This document shows, one piece after another, positions 22,621 through 34,563 of a DNA stretch of 64,000 nucleotides. The position numbers and the translations under genes were made by a program. A model generated the notes under the pieces. The model was not told the origin of the DNA and did no database searches. It saw nothing but the letters and a program-made list of their open reading frames with translations. Position 1 is the first letter of the stretch. Every line of letters begins with the position of its first letter. Origin of the DNA: Oncomelania hupensis (Eukaryota; Mollusca; Gastropoda; Littorinimorpha; Pomatiopsidae); assembly GCA_036898135.1 (NCBI GenBank), contig CM072516.1, positions 58,419,676-58,483,675 on the forward strand, in the 5' to 3' direction.

Positions 22621-23189
22621 CCTGAAGAGGCTTTACTTAACTCCCTTGCATCGTATATAGGATGTATATCTCAGCAAGCACAGCTAATTTGTGTGGCATG
22701 ATCTTAGACCATGGGAAATCATCCTATACGCAACAATGAATGGATGAATGATAATGTTACAAGCGGATACATAGTTCCACACAAAAGAGCATGATCCCAG
22801 AGCTGATTGTATACTTAAAAAATACTTCGTTTTCATCTACACCTCCACCCACCCCACCCCCTAATCGCCACCTCAATGTATTTTAAATAAGTAATTATTC
22901 GAGTTGTTTTATCACTAATTAATTAATTAGTTGATTAAGTTAACTCAAAGTTCGTAAATTTTTAATTTGGTTTATAACTAATTAATTAATTAATTAAGTC
23001 CGTTTATTAAATATTTTGGGGGAAGGGTCTGATATTATTTGGGAGCAAACATTGGCTGTGTTGGATGTATGAAATGAATTTGATATAATATTATTATTGG
23101 AGTGAGTGTGGCTATGCATGACGTTTTACTTAATGTTTTAATCAGTAACATAGTTTAGCAATTATTTAATCACGTTAGGATTAATACAA

Positions 23190-23190
<1 letters not shown>
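22621..23190. other. No gene seen
   Basis: AT-rich; short TTAATTAATTAA runs near 22917 and 22980. Confidence 0.5.

Positions 23191-23283
<93 letters not shown>
23191..23283. repeat. Compound (CTT)n-(ATT)n microsatellite
   Basis: 16 CTT units run directly into 15 ATT units. Confidence 0.95.
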
Positions 23284-23561
23284 TGTTTGTTGGAATTCCA
23301 TTCCCCTCCCAATCATCATCTCGCCCCAAAGTTAAGCTTTGCAAATTAATGTTGCTTCTTTGCCCCGCTTTCATTCAAGCTAACCTCGTTTCCACAAGCA
23401 CATCACTTCCTCAAACGTTTACGTAGTAGATTTGAACTGTTTTTACCCACACCACATACCCACCCTCTCCCAACACCATCCCCAACCCCCAACCTCCCTG
23501 TTCCTCTCCTTTCACCCTACCCCAAACCGTCCCCCTAGTCATCTTAGCATAAGTTTTAACT

Positions 23562-23782
23562 GTGGCCTGTAGCTCAGTAGACTGTGACCTGCTTTCCTAT
23601 GCCGAAGGTCGCGGATTCGAGCCCGCAGCGGAGGAACTTATGTGACTTAGGTTCGAGACTTTCAGGTCGCCGAGGGTTTTTTCCGGGTACCCCGGTTTCC
23701 TGCCTCCTTTTCTTCATGATTTTGGATGCAGTCTGTCTAAAAGTTCAAAATAAAATTCGATTTCCCTTCAGTCTTTTATAAT
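23562..23782 (+). mobile_element. tRNA-derived SINE (third head type)
   Basis: Head: A box TGTAGCTCAGTAGACTG and B box GGATTCGAGCCC. The body has GGTACCCCGGTTTCCTGCC and ends near a T-rich stretch. I see no second copy in this window, so the SINE call rests on the head plus a non-tRNA extension. Confidence 0.6.
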
Positions 23783-23927
23783 AGCGAGTTGCATATTACA
23801 CCACATGTTTGAGTGATTAATGTGTTAGTTTTGTGTGTAGGAGGATCCGTAACATGTGACCGTGTATGACGGTTACAGATCGCCGCGCTTTAAATCTGAT
23901 TTAGGAAGAAGGCGCGTATAGCATCTA

Positions 23928-23929
<2 letters not shown>

Positions 23930-24002
<73 letters not shown>
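23930..24002. repeat. (ATT)n microsatellite
   Basis: About 24 units, uninterrupted. Confidence 0.95.
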
Positions 24003-24005
<3 letters not shown>

Positions 24006-25049
24006 TGTCTACGTGCTCTATCCACCTCTCCCTGCTCCCTCTCCAAACACACACTTCTCCCCTTCACCGAACTCCCCTCCACCCTCCGTCGCTAATCGAC
24101 CCCTTCCCCTTCAGAACTGTACATCTTTGTATTGCGACCTTCGAACACCCCATCCCACCTCCACCCTTTCTATCTCTCTCCCCTTCATATAGCAAGCGTC
24201 GTTGATGACCAAGCCAGCTGTCGTTCCGCACCGCGGAGTGAATTTTGTGAAAATGGATGCCAAAGTTTCGCACCATTGCTTTCCAATGATACGCCCGAAA
24301 CTTAATCCCTATACTCTGATGTTTTGTGGCAGTATATGTTTTTGTTTCCCTCCCACTCTCCCCCGCCCCCACAATAATCCGCACCCCTCCTCTTTGACCG
24401 GATAAGAACGGCCAATTATTTATGTTTAATTTCCTATGACAGGCGTCTTTTGCCCGGTTGATTAGCGTACGTACCACGGGTAATACGCAATAAATGGAAT
24501 CCACCTGTTGCGCGATACAGAGTTTTTTTCCCCCCTTCGGTTTCCTTAATCCATTTTGCTCACCTTGTAATATTATAACACGCATTTTATTGGATGGTAG
24601 AAGTAATATTAATATTTGATGCAAATGCTGCATTGCTCCCACCACGGCAGTCACGGGAAGAGGGGAGGTATTGTATAATTATTGTATTCATTTTCCGCAA
24701 CGCTAATATTATTACCAATGTTTATTATAACTGAAGGTTCTCAGATATTGTTGTTGTTTCACCTCTCATGTGGCTTTGATACTGGTGGTTTCAGCTGTGT
24801 GAATAGGACGAATAATTTGAACAATATATATTCGACAACTACCAACACCACCACCACCACAACAGCACCAACAGTAGCAGTACAAGGTAAAGTAAGCCTA
24901 CTATCACCGATCACCACGGGCTGCTGTGCTTAAACACGTTTAAAGAGAATATTAGGCCTACAAGAGCAATTGTCGAGTTCTTTGTGTTTTTGTTTGTATT
25001 GGAAGCAAATGCCAAAAACGTACGAGAGCAAGAAGTAGGAACAGCAGGA
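24003..25049. other. No gene seen
   Basis: The longest open frame (196 codons, minus strand, 24064-24654) has no domain, no splice context and a repeat-biased C-terminus. I do not call it. There is a short CCA tract at 24842-24862. Confidence 0.5.
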
Positions 25050-25116
25050 GGAGGAGAAGAGAAGAGGAGGAGGAGGAGGAGGAGGAAGAAGAAGAAGAAG
25101 AAGAAGAATGTTGTTG

Positions 25117-25183
<67 letters not shown>

Positions 25184-25344
25184 GCAATTCTTGTGTACTA
25201 TACTACTACTGCTGCTGCTACTACTGCTACTGCTGCTGCTGCTGCTATTACTACTGCTACTATTGGGTGCTATACGCGCTTGCGGTGTCTACTCAACTGA
25301 AAACTATAGCAAGAGGTGCATTGATGACGACGACGACGACGATT

Positions 25345-25426
<82 letters not shown>

Positions 25427-25438
25427 CGATGATGAAGA
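25050..25438. repeat. Compound GGA/GAA, GAT, CTG/CTA, GAC/GAT repeats
   Basis: In order: GGA/GAA 25050-25109, (GAT)n 25120-25183, CTG/CTA 25200-25262, then (GAC)n/(GAT)n 25324-25438. Long D-, M- and S-runs in all frames are artefacts of these arrays. Confidence 0.95.
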
Positions 25439-25655
25439 CGTCAATAAGTCATAATGACGACGATGAAACAGCAAAGTAAAACATATAACAACAACTCTGC
25501 ATGCGTGGATGATTTGCGACTTTGTCGCGAGCCTGTCACTCCAGCTCGAGTTAGGAACGCAGACAGATGTTTTCACGCTCAGGAAGGTCAAAGACATTTG
25601 CTTTCTCTAAAATATATTAAGGTCATGCACCCGGAGGGTAGCTGCTTTTTCTTGG

Positions 25656-25743
25656 CACACTGCGTAGCAGAGACTCGCCAAATACCTCTCACAAGTGGAA
25701 AGGCGAAAGATAAAACATTGGCTAGTCTCAGCTACTCAGTTTG
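25656..25743. mobile_element. Hairpin MITE copy H3
   Basis: The left end CACACTGCGTAGCAGAGACT pairs with the right end AGTCTCAGCTACTCAGTTTG. The interior has ACCTCTCACAAGTGG, also seen in H1 (CCTCTCACAAACG). The TSD is unclear. Confidence 0.65.
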
Positions 25744-25848
25744 CCTTTTTGGCCAAAGACTGAGTTTGACGCCCTATAGATATTATCACTTCCCTACCCG
25801 ATGACTGAAAAGTAACGGTCAATCAAATTGTCATTGCAATAATCATAA

Positions 25849-25850
<2 letters not shown>

Positions 25851-25934
<84 letters not shown>
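25851..25934. repeat. (TC)n microsatellite, 84 bp
   Basis: 42 uninterrupted TC units. Confidence 0.97.
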
Positions 25935-25936
<2 letters not shown>

Positions 25937-26094
25937 GCTCTTTCATTCTTTCTTTCTTTCCGTGTTTTAATTATAAAAAAAAATTGGGGGGGAGGGGGGG
26001 GGAGATGGAGGAGGGGTCTTATTATTTTGGTAAAAATGATTTTACACCAAAACGCAAACAATTTTTGTTGTTGGTCAAAACTATAAATAATGTT

Positions 26095-26262
26095 CGTTTG
26101 GATGAGCGTATAAACCGAGGTCTGTGACCCTCTTATGCATTCCATCGCAGTGACTTTTAATTAAAGATCCTGACACTTCTGTCTTACGCTGGTGTGTGCC
26201 CTATAATAGGAACAACACCTCCTGCCTATAAGGCCTACCCCTCACCCCCCTCGACCTGGTTG
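26095..26262 (+). mobile_element. SINE-1 internal fragment
   Basis: Contains GGATGAGCGTATAAACCGAG and AAAGATCCTGACACTTCTGT, diverged from the 8343 copy and lacking both ends. Confidence 0.6.
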
Positions 26263-26361
26263 GCGCTAATCTGTAACTGCCGCCCTTTCGCTGAGAAGGC
26301 AACCCACATTTCTCCCGGATGGGTTACATAATATTAACCTGCACAACAACACTAACAACAA

Positions 26362-26396
26362 GATCATCGTCATCATCGTTGTCGTCATCATCGTTG

Positions 26397-26481
<85 letters not shown>

Positions 26482-26490
26482 TATCATCAT
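26362..26490. repeat. (ATC)n microsatellite
   Basis: About 40 units, with GTC/GTT interruptions at the left edge. Confidence 0.95.
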
Positions 26491-26709
26491 CGTCTCGTCG
26501 TCTCCATTATGATCATCATCGTCATCATCAACATCATCATCATCACCATCATTACCATTAATAAATCAATCATCAATCATTCTCACACTCTACCACTCAC
26601 GCAAATTATTCAGTCACATAAAAAAAAAACAAAGCAAAGGAAACTTATACAAATAAAAGGATAAAAGGAATGAAGGAATATACCCCAAAATAATAAGCAC
26701 ACGAAGAGA

Positions 26710-26710
26710 A

Positions 26711-26757
<47 letters not shown>

Positions 26758-26760
26758 ATA
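26710..26760. repeat. (AAAT)n microsatellite
   Basis: About 12 units of AAAT. Confidence 0.95.
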
Positions 26761-26982
26761 CCGCTTTCTGCTGAACGTTGCTCCCAAGAAAGCTGTTCGT
26801 TCCCAGGCAACCCCGGTCTGGGTCAACAATCTGTTTATAGTCTCCGTTAATGTTGACAAGCGAAGTAATTCATGACCTCTACAAATATTCTTTCAGAATA
26901 GGGGTGAGGGTGAGTGTGGGGGTTACAAATGAGCAAGGATTTGTTAGTCTCTCTTCTTCTTTTTCTTCTTCGTTCCGCCCAT

Positions 26983-27042
<60 letters not shown>

Positions 27043-27044
27043 TC
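26983..27044. repeat. (TTTC)n microsatellite
   Basis: About 15 units. The flanks to 27220 are CTT-rich. Confidence 0.95.
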
Positions 27045-27229
27045 GTTTTTTCGTTCATTCTTTCTTTCTTTCTTTTTTTTCTTTCCTTCCTGTTGTTAAT
27101 CTTGTTGTTCTTGTTCTTGTTCTTCGCATTTCTTCTTCTTCCTTTATTTCGCCTCATTTCTTCTTAGTATTCTTCTTCTCCTCCTTCTCTTCAATTCATT
27201 TTCTTCTTCTTCTTCTTTGTGATGATATC

Positions 27230-28587
27230 CTGGAGAAACTACGCTTATCTTACAAGGGGAGTAAGACTTGCAGATAGATTGGGCGTTAAGCGACCTCTAT
27301 CAGACGTTCTTTTACCAAAATTCCAAAGCGATGTGAGAGACTAATCACAGTGCTTGGTCACATAAAATTTATATTTGTTCTCGGGTTTTAAAGTATTATT
27401 GGCTCACTTTAAGAAATGCTTTTTACTAATCAAAGGACTAGTTTACTTGGTCTCAAGAGAAGAAGTGTTAGTGGACACACAACAATACAAATACAATGAC
27501 ACCAGTCGTATATGTATGTGATTGCAACTGTTATTTGTTCAACACAAATTTAACAAGACTTCAATTAAATGTAAATTAATAACTATAACTGTTCAATGTG
27601 CTGGGCAATATATTTAGCAGTTCTTCTTCATCATTTGCTAAGCAGGTCTATGTTTTGTTGGTCTCATATTGTTCCGGTGATCTAATATTGTTCCGAGTAG
27701 TTCTACGTCAGTTGCAGTTGAGAGGGACATAGCTGCTTTGCGTCGACGAGTGCTTGAGTCTGGTGGTCACCCTGAGGGAGCCTGGTCACTCTCAGGCTGA
27801 TCGGGTGAGTCGGGTAGCTACGGGGCCGGACGTGGCGAGGTAGAATCTAGATGACCTTCTTTTCCACGGGAGCAAGTCACGCGTTGACTCCACAAACCGT
27901 CCCAGAGCTGAACTGTAAAATCCAGAACTCTGGCTACAATATTCTGTTCAGATATATTGGTATTTGGTGCCCTCTGCAAGGAGTATATAGCATCAGACAC
28001 CTGCCGAGTTTCCCATATGCACACTAGGATCTGAATCTTAAGGCTAAGAGATATGGAGCAACATGCACAACATGTCAGAAACAATAATCGGTTTCTGTAA
28101 ATACATATAACATGAACATACTAATACATGACATTCAATATAATATATAAACATACAAGTACTGGAAAACTACTAGTGTTAACTTACTTCTAGTCTCTGG
28201 GAATCATGAAACCGTCTCTAGTCTATCCCTTTCTTGGTGATGGCCGAGGATAATCGTTCACTTCAGTTTGCTCCTTTTTGACCCTCGTGGCTCCATGCTT
28301 CGTATTCGGCTGACTGGCTAACGCGGGGATATGCATGGGTCTCTACCTCATCTCCGACCAATCATTTAATTCTCGTGGCTAGTAATCTCTCTCTCGCGAT
28401 CACATGCATCTTCTTTTGAAAATGTTGCTCTCCTGTCCTGGTTTTGAGCCCCTATCGGTTACGTCTCAACCACGAGTGTCAGTGGAAAAACGCAGCGTAG
28501 ATCTAAAAGAGATATGAGTGGCATGCTACTTTAGCGGTCAAGAGGCCCTGTAGCCTGTCGTGTAGAGCAAGCGCTGCGCGCAGCGGC
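27230..28587. other. No gene seen
   Basis: Unique-looking sequence. The minus-strand open frame at 27818-28084 (88 codons) has no recognisable domain. Nothing else is supported. Confidence 0.45.
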
Positions 28588-28643
28588 TTAGCTTACTGCT
28601 GACACGCCAGCGCAACAACTCGCTTGCGCACAGCAATAGCAAA

Positions 28644-28811
28644 ATGGCTGACAATAACATGTTTATGTTATTTATGGATGATTTAGACGTTGAGATTGCA
28701 GCCTGTGTAGCACAGATAATAACTAACGCAGCGTCTTTGTTAACGCAAGAAAACACCGTGTGGGACCCTCTCCCGCCTATTAAAAACACGCAAAATGAAG
28801 ATGAAGTGTAA
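28644..28811 (+). pseudogene. Harbinger transposase, probable N-terminal exon
   Basis: The open frame of 55 codons begins MADNNMFMLFMDDLDVEI and ends at TAA 28809-28811. It sits immediately inside the left TIR and upstream of the catalytic domain in the same orientation. Assignment to the transposase is by position. About 100 residues of the usual helix-turn-helix region between this and the catalytic part are missing, so an internal deletion is likely. Confidence 0.5.
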
Positions 28812-28981
28812 TTATCTTCAGAGCTAATCTCAGGTCAGCCGAGCCCAAGGATTTGTTCTGCACACCTAAAAAGAAGACCTGTAGCACAAATACAGTAGTT
28901 TAAAATATATTTCATAAATAAATAAATAAAAATAAAAGTTTTAAACAAAATAACAAATACTGTATAGTAATTTCGTTTCAG

Positions 28982-29613
28982 ATGCAACTTTCCTGGGGTG
29001 GTTGGTGCTGTTGATGGAACACACATTCAGATTCCTGGCCAGACTGACTTTAGAGATGCTTACATCAACAGAAAGGGGATATCTAGTATGCAACTGCAGG
29101 TTGTCTGTTCCAAAGAACTACTGTTTTTGGATGTCTTTACAGGGTATCCAGGGTCAAGTCATGACGCAAGAGTCTTTCAAAGCTGCCCATTGTCAGAAAA
29201 GCTCAAGGACCCCGCAATGTTTGATTCCAAACGTTTTCATCTGCTAGGTGATTCAGCCTATCCGCTTGCACCGTATGTAATGACACCATATAAAAACAAC
29301 GGACATTTAGATGTTATTCAGAAGAAGTATAACAAAGCCCATTCCTCAACTAGGGTTCAAGTGGAAAGGTCCATTGGACTTTTGAAGGGAAAAATGGCGA
29401 AAGTTGAAATACCTAGACATGCGCAGGGTTGACTACATTCCCGAAGTAATCTGTGCTGCATGTGTACTGCACAATTTTGTCATCAAGAAACATGGCATTG
29501 ATGAAGATGAAATCAGTGTTCAAAATGATCCAGATGAAGATGACCTCCGACATGATGTGCCAGGACAGTGTGCCCAAGATAAGCGGACCGAAATCGCTTA
29601 TCAGTTAACATAA
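28982..29613 (+). pseudogene. PIF/Harbinger transposase catalytic domain (HARBI1-like)
   Basis: This is a DDE transposase of the DDE_Tnp_4 type. It starts after a good 3' splice site (TTTCGTTTCAG ending at 28981) with CNFPGVVGAVDGTHI. The triad is visible: D at 29013 (AVDGTH), D at 29250 (LGDSAYPL) and E at 29364 (VQVERSIG). One extra base in the A run at about 29390-29394 shifts the frame just after LLKGK. The correct continuation (KLKYLDMRR, then VCAACVLHNF-like ICAACVLHNFV) is in the next frame to the TAA at 29611. The usual length is 350-400 residues; here about 210 remain. Confidence 0.85.
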
Positions 29614-29729
29614 GATATTTGTATAACATTATCATTATGCTGAAATACTTTTGTGTGTGTACGTGTGTGAAAAGTCATTGTATCATTTGTTTTATGTATG
29701 CAGATTCAGCGCCGGATCAGTTTTTAAGG

Positions 29730-30000
29730 GGGGGGGGGGGGGGGTGCTCAACTGATTTTTTTTCCATTGCCAGGTTTTACAAACATATCAAAACACCTCA
29801 ACCGAAACTGGTCTGACGTGCTGCACTAACAGTAAAGCTACCCCTCCTTCTCGGACCATGCATTGTTGTACACTGGCAGTGATTTTTTTTATTTAGCGGG
29901 AGTTTTTTTTTTTGGGGGGGGGGGGAGGTGAGGAGGGGATGGGGGGGGTTGTGCTGTAGTACCAAAGCATCCCCCACCCTCCCTGGATCCGGCCCTGCTG
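29730..30000. other. G-run region inside the Harbinger element
   Basis: Two poly-G tracts (29730-29744 and 29915-29926) and a third at 29940-29948, all on the plus strand, lie between the two convergent genes. No gene is visible. Confidence 0.6.
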
Positions 30001-30198
30001 ATTGAGCTGACGAAATAAATGACAGGCCTGTTTTTCTGAAAAGATGTGTGTGCAGTTGTTTGCTTTTATATACTTATTACATTTATCACACAAAATAGCT
30101 ACAAAAAAGAGCAAAGCGAGCCATTATTTATTAGAACAATAAACTTCACCATTTATTTCAATTTAAGAAGGGATAAAAAGGAAAGCCAAATAACACAT

Positions 30199-30457
30199 TT
30201 ATTCATTGTTTTTTTTTACAAATTGCATGTATTCTGCCAACAGTTCATTTCGTTTTTCCACTGCATCAGAGAGAGCCTTGAGCAACTTATTTTGCTCTTG
30301 CAGATGATCATTCAGCTGATCCGTCGCTTTCCGTTTTCGTAAGATAGGTGTTTGAGGCTGTCTATAGGTGACTGAGTACTTGGTGACGCAGAACAATTGC
30401 TGTTGGTCGATCCATTGGAGGCATCAGAGGAAGAAACAACATTCCAGTATGAGCTAA
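30199..30457 (-). pseudogene. Harbinger partner gene, C-terminal exon (coiled coil)
   Basis: On the minus strand a T-rich 3' splice site (TTTTTTTTTTAG) precedes SYWNVVSSSDASNGSTNSN, a Ser-rich linker. A one-base shift near 30350-30365 follows, then ILRKRKATDQLNDHLQEQNK and a Leu/Gln/Glu-rich helix to the TAA at 30199. A Ser-rich linker plus C-terminal coiled coil is typical of the Myb/SANT-like partner protein of Harbinger elements. The DNA-binding domain itself was not found in the remaining sequence. Confidence 0.6.
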
Positions 30458-30527
30458 AAAAAAAACAACAAAAAAAAACAACAATGACTACAGACAAATT
30501 TACACATCTATTAAAAAAAACAAACAT

Positions 30528-31531
30528 TTATTTACCACAAAACCTTTAATGTAACAATTGTAATGGACTCTAGTCAATTTATGATCCCACTGGATTGGCT
30601 CTAACAACACATGTATTTATATTTTCTCTCACAACACATGTATCTCTCAAGTCTGAACTGATTTGTTTTCACAGCATGCATCTAAGACACTACAAGCCAA
30701 CTCTCAACAGTAGTGTAATAATGCACAGATTGTGAGATTGTTGGGGATTCTAACTTAAATCATTACATTAATTTATTTTTATCCAGTTTAAATACATTTA
30801 ACCTTGCTATATGAATCGTTTGACACCTATAAAATTAGGCCTTGGCAAGCATTAGACCTACCGGTAACAAAATAACTTTACTCCTAAACTTTTTATACTT
30901 TTGTTTATTTTAAAGAACCAGTGCAGCTTATTGAATAGTCTAGTTATAAAATGTTAGCGTGAGTCACTAACATAGGCTAATAAGTATCAATCGAGGGGAC
31001 AAAATATAGGCTAATAAATTCGATTGGGTTTGTCCTCTACATAAAACCATACACAAACTGTGCAGAAATGATTAATCTATCGATCGGAGTTACAAACATT
31101 GAAACAAGACAAGACCAATTCTATATTTTTCTAGCATCCAAACGATCTTAAGTGGCAGCGTACTTTTCAACCACTTGATTTTAGCGCTTCCGATTCCGCT
31201 ACTACTAGTACTACAAGTAGGCTACAAGCAGGCCCTAATTCTAACAAAGAGATCCGTAGGATCTCATCTTTGATATGATGATGATGATCATTGTTGTCAG
31301 GGTGGCGACGTGGTGATCGTCCTTAACGCTGATGCAATAGGACGTTAAGCTTCGTTTTCCTCCTAATTCTAACTTTCCTCTCAAAATATACATTTGTATT
31401 ATAAATATTTTGAAATATTTATTTTTAAAAAATCAGAAACCCATAACGGGCAGTCAAAGGTATCATGTACCTATGTTAAAAAGCGACCCATCGCAGACAA
31501 TTTAAGTACAAATAAAAAAATCATGCCATAT
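30528..31531. other. Harbinger interior without recognisable coding
   Basis: AT-rich. The expected middle exons of the partner gene are not visible, so it has decayed or been deleted. Confidence 0.45.
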
Positions 31532-31559
31532 ACCTTTCGCTGCTTCCACAGTCCGCCAT
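31532..31559 (-). pseudogene. Harbinger partner gene, probable first exon
   Basis: The ATG at 31559 gives MADCGSSER, followed by a GAAAG|GTATAT donor. It mirrors the ATG of the transposase just inside the opposite TIR (MADNN). Short and tentative. Confidence 0.4.
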
Positions 31560-31864
31560 TGTTGCTTCGTCTGTTAGCATGCTCCCGACTACGCTTTCCA
31601 CTGCTGTCAGCGGCTTACAGTTAGCGCACTGTTGCGCAGGCGAAGCGGTCGCAGCGGAGCATGGTCGAGTAAGCTAACTAACATTCTTGTTTAGCAAGGT
31701 CTGCTTGATTGTCAATGGGAGTGAACGTCTCAAGGAGGTTAATTTAACATGTGCGAACTTTCATTTAGAGGGCTGGTAAATTAACATCAGATTTTATTCA
31801 ATACTATCTGTTTATCTCTAAGCTGAATTACCACATGTTTGTCGTCAACATTTCTGATGTTACA

Positions 31865-31967
31865 TTCTTCTTCTTCTTCTTCTTCTTCTTCTTCTTCTTC
31901 TTCTTCTTCTTCTTCTTCTTCTTCTTCTTCTTCTTCTTCCCATTTCTTGCTCTTCTTTTTCTTCTTC

Positions 31968-32060
<93 letters not shown>
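31865..32060. repeat. Compound (TTC)n-(ATC)n microsatellite
   Basis: (TTC)n 31865-31939, a 29 bp spacer, then (ATC)n 31969-32060. Confidence 0.95.
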
Positions 32061-32374
32061 ATTTATTCTCCTCCTCTTTCTTCTCATTTAGTGTAAGCTC
32101 ACCGAAGAATAAACAGTGCACGATCATTCCGAAAGAGGCACATAAACATAGTAATAAAAATATGTGTGTGGCGTATATACACCACAAAAGGAACAATTTT
32201 GTTATAGCTTCACACATTACCAGTTCTCACTTTGCACCCATCAAAAAGATAAATATTACGAAGATATGTGACGAAGTTATGAAGTGAAGTGCTTGTTTGT
32301 TTTTGTTTTTGTCTGCACTCATTGCCTCTGCTTGCTCACATTTGTAATGGGGAAAGGGTTGATAATGATGAAGA

Positions 32375-32519
32375 TCATGAGGAGGAGGAGAAGGAGGAGG
32401 AGGAGGAGGAGGAATATGAAATAGAAGATGAGGATCGAGAAGGAGGATATGGATGAAGAAGATGAGGATGAGGAGGATGAAGAAGAAGCAGCAGCAGCAG
32501 CAGAAGAAGAAGAAGAAGG

Positions 32520-32559
<40 letters not shown>

Positions 32560-32655
32560 AAGAAGCAGAAGATGCTGATGCTGATGATGATAATGATGAT
32601 GATAACGACGATGAAGAAGAAGATGATGATGACAATGATGTTGATGAAGAAAAGG

Positions 32656-32710
<55 letters not shown>

Positions 32711-32779
32711 ATGAAGCAGAAGATGATGATGATGATGATGATAATGATGATGATGACGACGGTGAAGAAGAAGATGATT

Positions 32780-32822
<43 letters not shown>

Positions 32823-32850
32823 CGATGATGATGATGATGATGATGATTGT
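32375..32850. repeat. GAG/GAA/GAT compound repeat block
   Basis: Almost 480 bp of trinucleotide-like sequence: GGA 32380-32412, GCA/GAA 32485-32517, and (GAT)n arrays at 32519-32559, 32656-32710 and 32776-32848. The D-rich and E-rich frames are not proteins. Confidence 0.95.
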
Positions 32851-33070
32851 GGTGTTGGTGGCGGTGCTCTTGTATAATGCTCCTCCTCCACGTCAGTAGA
32901 CACGCTTAATGCGCTTATAGGGATGAGAAAAGGGAGTTGGCGGTAGGAAAAAAACCACATTAAATTATACTGAGATGTGTTTGTTGGAAAGGGATGGGGA
33001 GGGGGGGAGAGAAAGGGCAAGGAACCGGAGAAATTAAGAGTGTCGAAAATATATTCACCAAGCATCGAGC

Positions 33071-33166
33071 TAGACAGCGTAGCTGAGACTCGAGGAATAC
33101 CTCTTACATGTGAGTGAGAGAAGCAAGGCAAGCGTACTCCTCGGCTCCTCCCAGCTATGCAGTGTG
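33071..33166. mobile_element. Hairpin MITE copy H4
   Basis: The left end CAGCGTAGCTGAGACTCG pairs with the right CCAGCTATGCAGTGTG. Probable 9 bp duplication: GCATCGAGC at 33062-33070 and ACATCAAGC at 33167-33175, with two mismatches. Confidence 0.65.
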
Positions 33167-33501
33167 ACATCAAGCCAGGCCACAGGCGAGCAAAGGAAGA
33201 AAAAGGTCTGACGTCATTATTGCTATTAAGACAGTAAGGGTGAGCTACGGCACTACGGCAACTAGCACTCTAGCGATCTCCTTGCCTTTACATCGCATGA
33301 GCACGGCACCGCTGAGCTGTGCTGGTACCCTACAATGCGTAACGTCTAGACGTGGAGGGTAACAGACCGGGCACATTACTCGCAGGCATTCTAGAAATTT
33401 CAGAACGATTGAGGTGCACTGCTGGCAGGTATTCTGGCTATTCAGAGCAAACAAACAACAACCTAGTTCTTTTGCTTCTTCCTTTTCTTATTCGGTTGAT
33501 G

Positions 33502-33633
33502 TTTTTTTTTTTTTTTTTTTTTTTTTTTTGTCTTCTTCTTCTTCTTCTTCTTTTTTCTTCTTCTTCTTTTTCTTCTTCTTCTTCTTCTTCTTCTTCTTCT
33601 TCTTCTTCTTCTTCTTCTTCTTCTTCTTCTTCA
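33502..33633. repeat. Poly-T plus (TTC)n tract
   Basis: 28 T, one G, then TTC units to 33633 with two T-rich breaks. Confidence 0.95.
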
Positions 33634-33944
33634 GTTCAGTTCTTTTTTTTTCTTTTCAAATGCCTTTTTTAAAAATAGAAATTACTGCCCCGACGATTAC
33701 CTACTTGGAACCTCGGTAAAATGTTTAGTTCCCGAGCGATAGCTGATAAATTATTGTTTTAGACTCTGTCAGTCCGTCCGTCCATTCGGCTTCAGGCTGT
33801 CACTTGTGCGCTCTTTTCTCAGGAAACTAATGGGGGAAGGGTGAGGGATTTCGTTGAAACTTGGTATGTAGTAAGAATATCATGATCACGTGACGCCAGA
33901 TGACACTTTTTTAAAAGTACCTTTTTTCTCAGAAAAAATATGTC

Positions 33945-34462
33945 TTGGACCATCAATTTACATTCCAAGGTAAGGCTTCTGCGCTCCCTTGTCATCTCCA
34001 TCTTCCTAAACGCTTGCGAAACATGGACCCTCACACCAGATCTACAACGAGGAATACAAAGTATGGAGTTGAGGTGCTACAGAAGACTTCTGGGAATTTC
34101 GTATACCCAGCAGTGAGCACATTACATGTACCAACGACAAAGTCCGACAAATCATCACACAAGCCATTGCACAATACGATGACATGCTCACAGTGGTGAA
34201 GAAACGGAAACTCCGATGGTATGGCCACGCAACCAGACCATCAGGTCATGCAAAGACCATCCTGCAAGGCACGGTGCAAGGAGGCAGGAGAAGAGAGAGA
34301 CAGATAAAGAGGTGGGAGGACAACATTCGAGAATGGACTGGCTTGACGCTGAGCAATGCCATGAGGGTTGCAGAGGACAGAGAAAGATGGAGAACGCTGA
34401 TTAAACGATTATCTGTGGTGCCCTACGACCTTCGAGTTACGTGAAAAGGATAGGATAGGAAT
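33945..34462 (+). pseudogene. Family B LINE C-terminus, copy B2
   Basis: Fragments in three frames match copy B4: KVRLL, NACETWTL, CYRRLLGIS, VKKRKLRWYGHAT and KTILQGTVQGGRRRERQIKR. It ends with GGATAGGATAGG, the (ATAGG)n tail of the family. Several frameshifts; catalytic part absent. Confidence 0.75.
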
Positions 34463-34495
34463 TATGTCTTAAATCTTAGACACATACAGAGACCC

Positions 34496-34515
34496 ATCAT
34501 CATCATCATCATCAT

Positions 34516-34560
<45 letters not shown>
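34496..34560. repeat. (ATC)n microsatellite
   Basis: About 21 units between LINE copies B2 and B3. Confidence 0.95.
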
Positions 34561-34563
34561 ACA

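Larger units (their letters stand above)
28588..31677. mobile_element. PIF/Harbinger transposon with two convergent genes, decayed
   Basis: The ends share TTAGCTTACT (28588-28597; reversed at 31668-31677), followed by related GC-rich sequence (GCC-GCGCAACA on each side). Just inside each end lies an ATG: 28644 (plus) for the transposase side and 31559 (minus) for the partner gene. Two convergent genes, a transposase and a Myb/SANT-like DNA-binding partner, are the known Harbinger layout. The TSD (normally 3 bp) could not be fixed, and the exact ends are uncertain by a few bases. Confidence 0.7.

Noticed and set aside
24064..24654. 196-codon open frame on the minus strand
   Set aside because: No domain, no splice or start context, and low-complexity composition toward one end; likely chance in a stretch with few stops.
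27720..27790. Short coiled-coil-like peptide (AVERDIAALRRRVLES)
   Set aside because: Stop codons close by on both sides and no neighbouring exon; likely chance.
31835..32287. Long F- and I-run frames
   Set aside because: Pure translation of (TTC)n and (ATC)n arrays.
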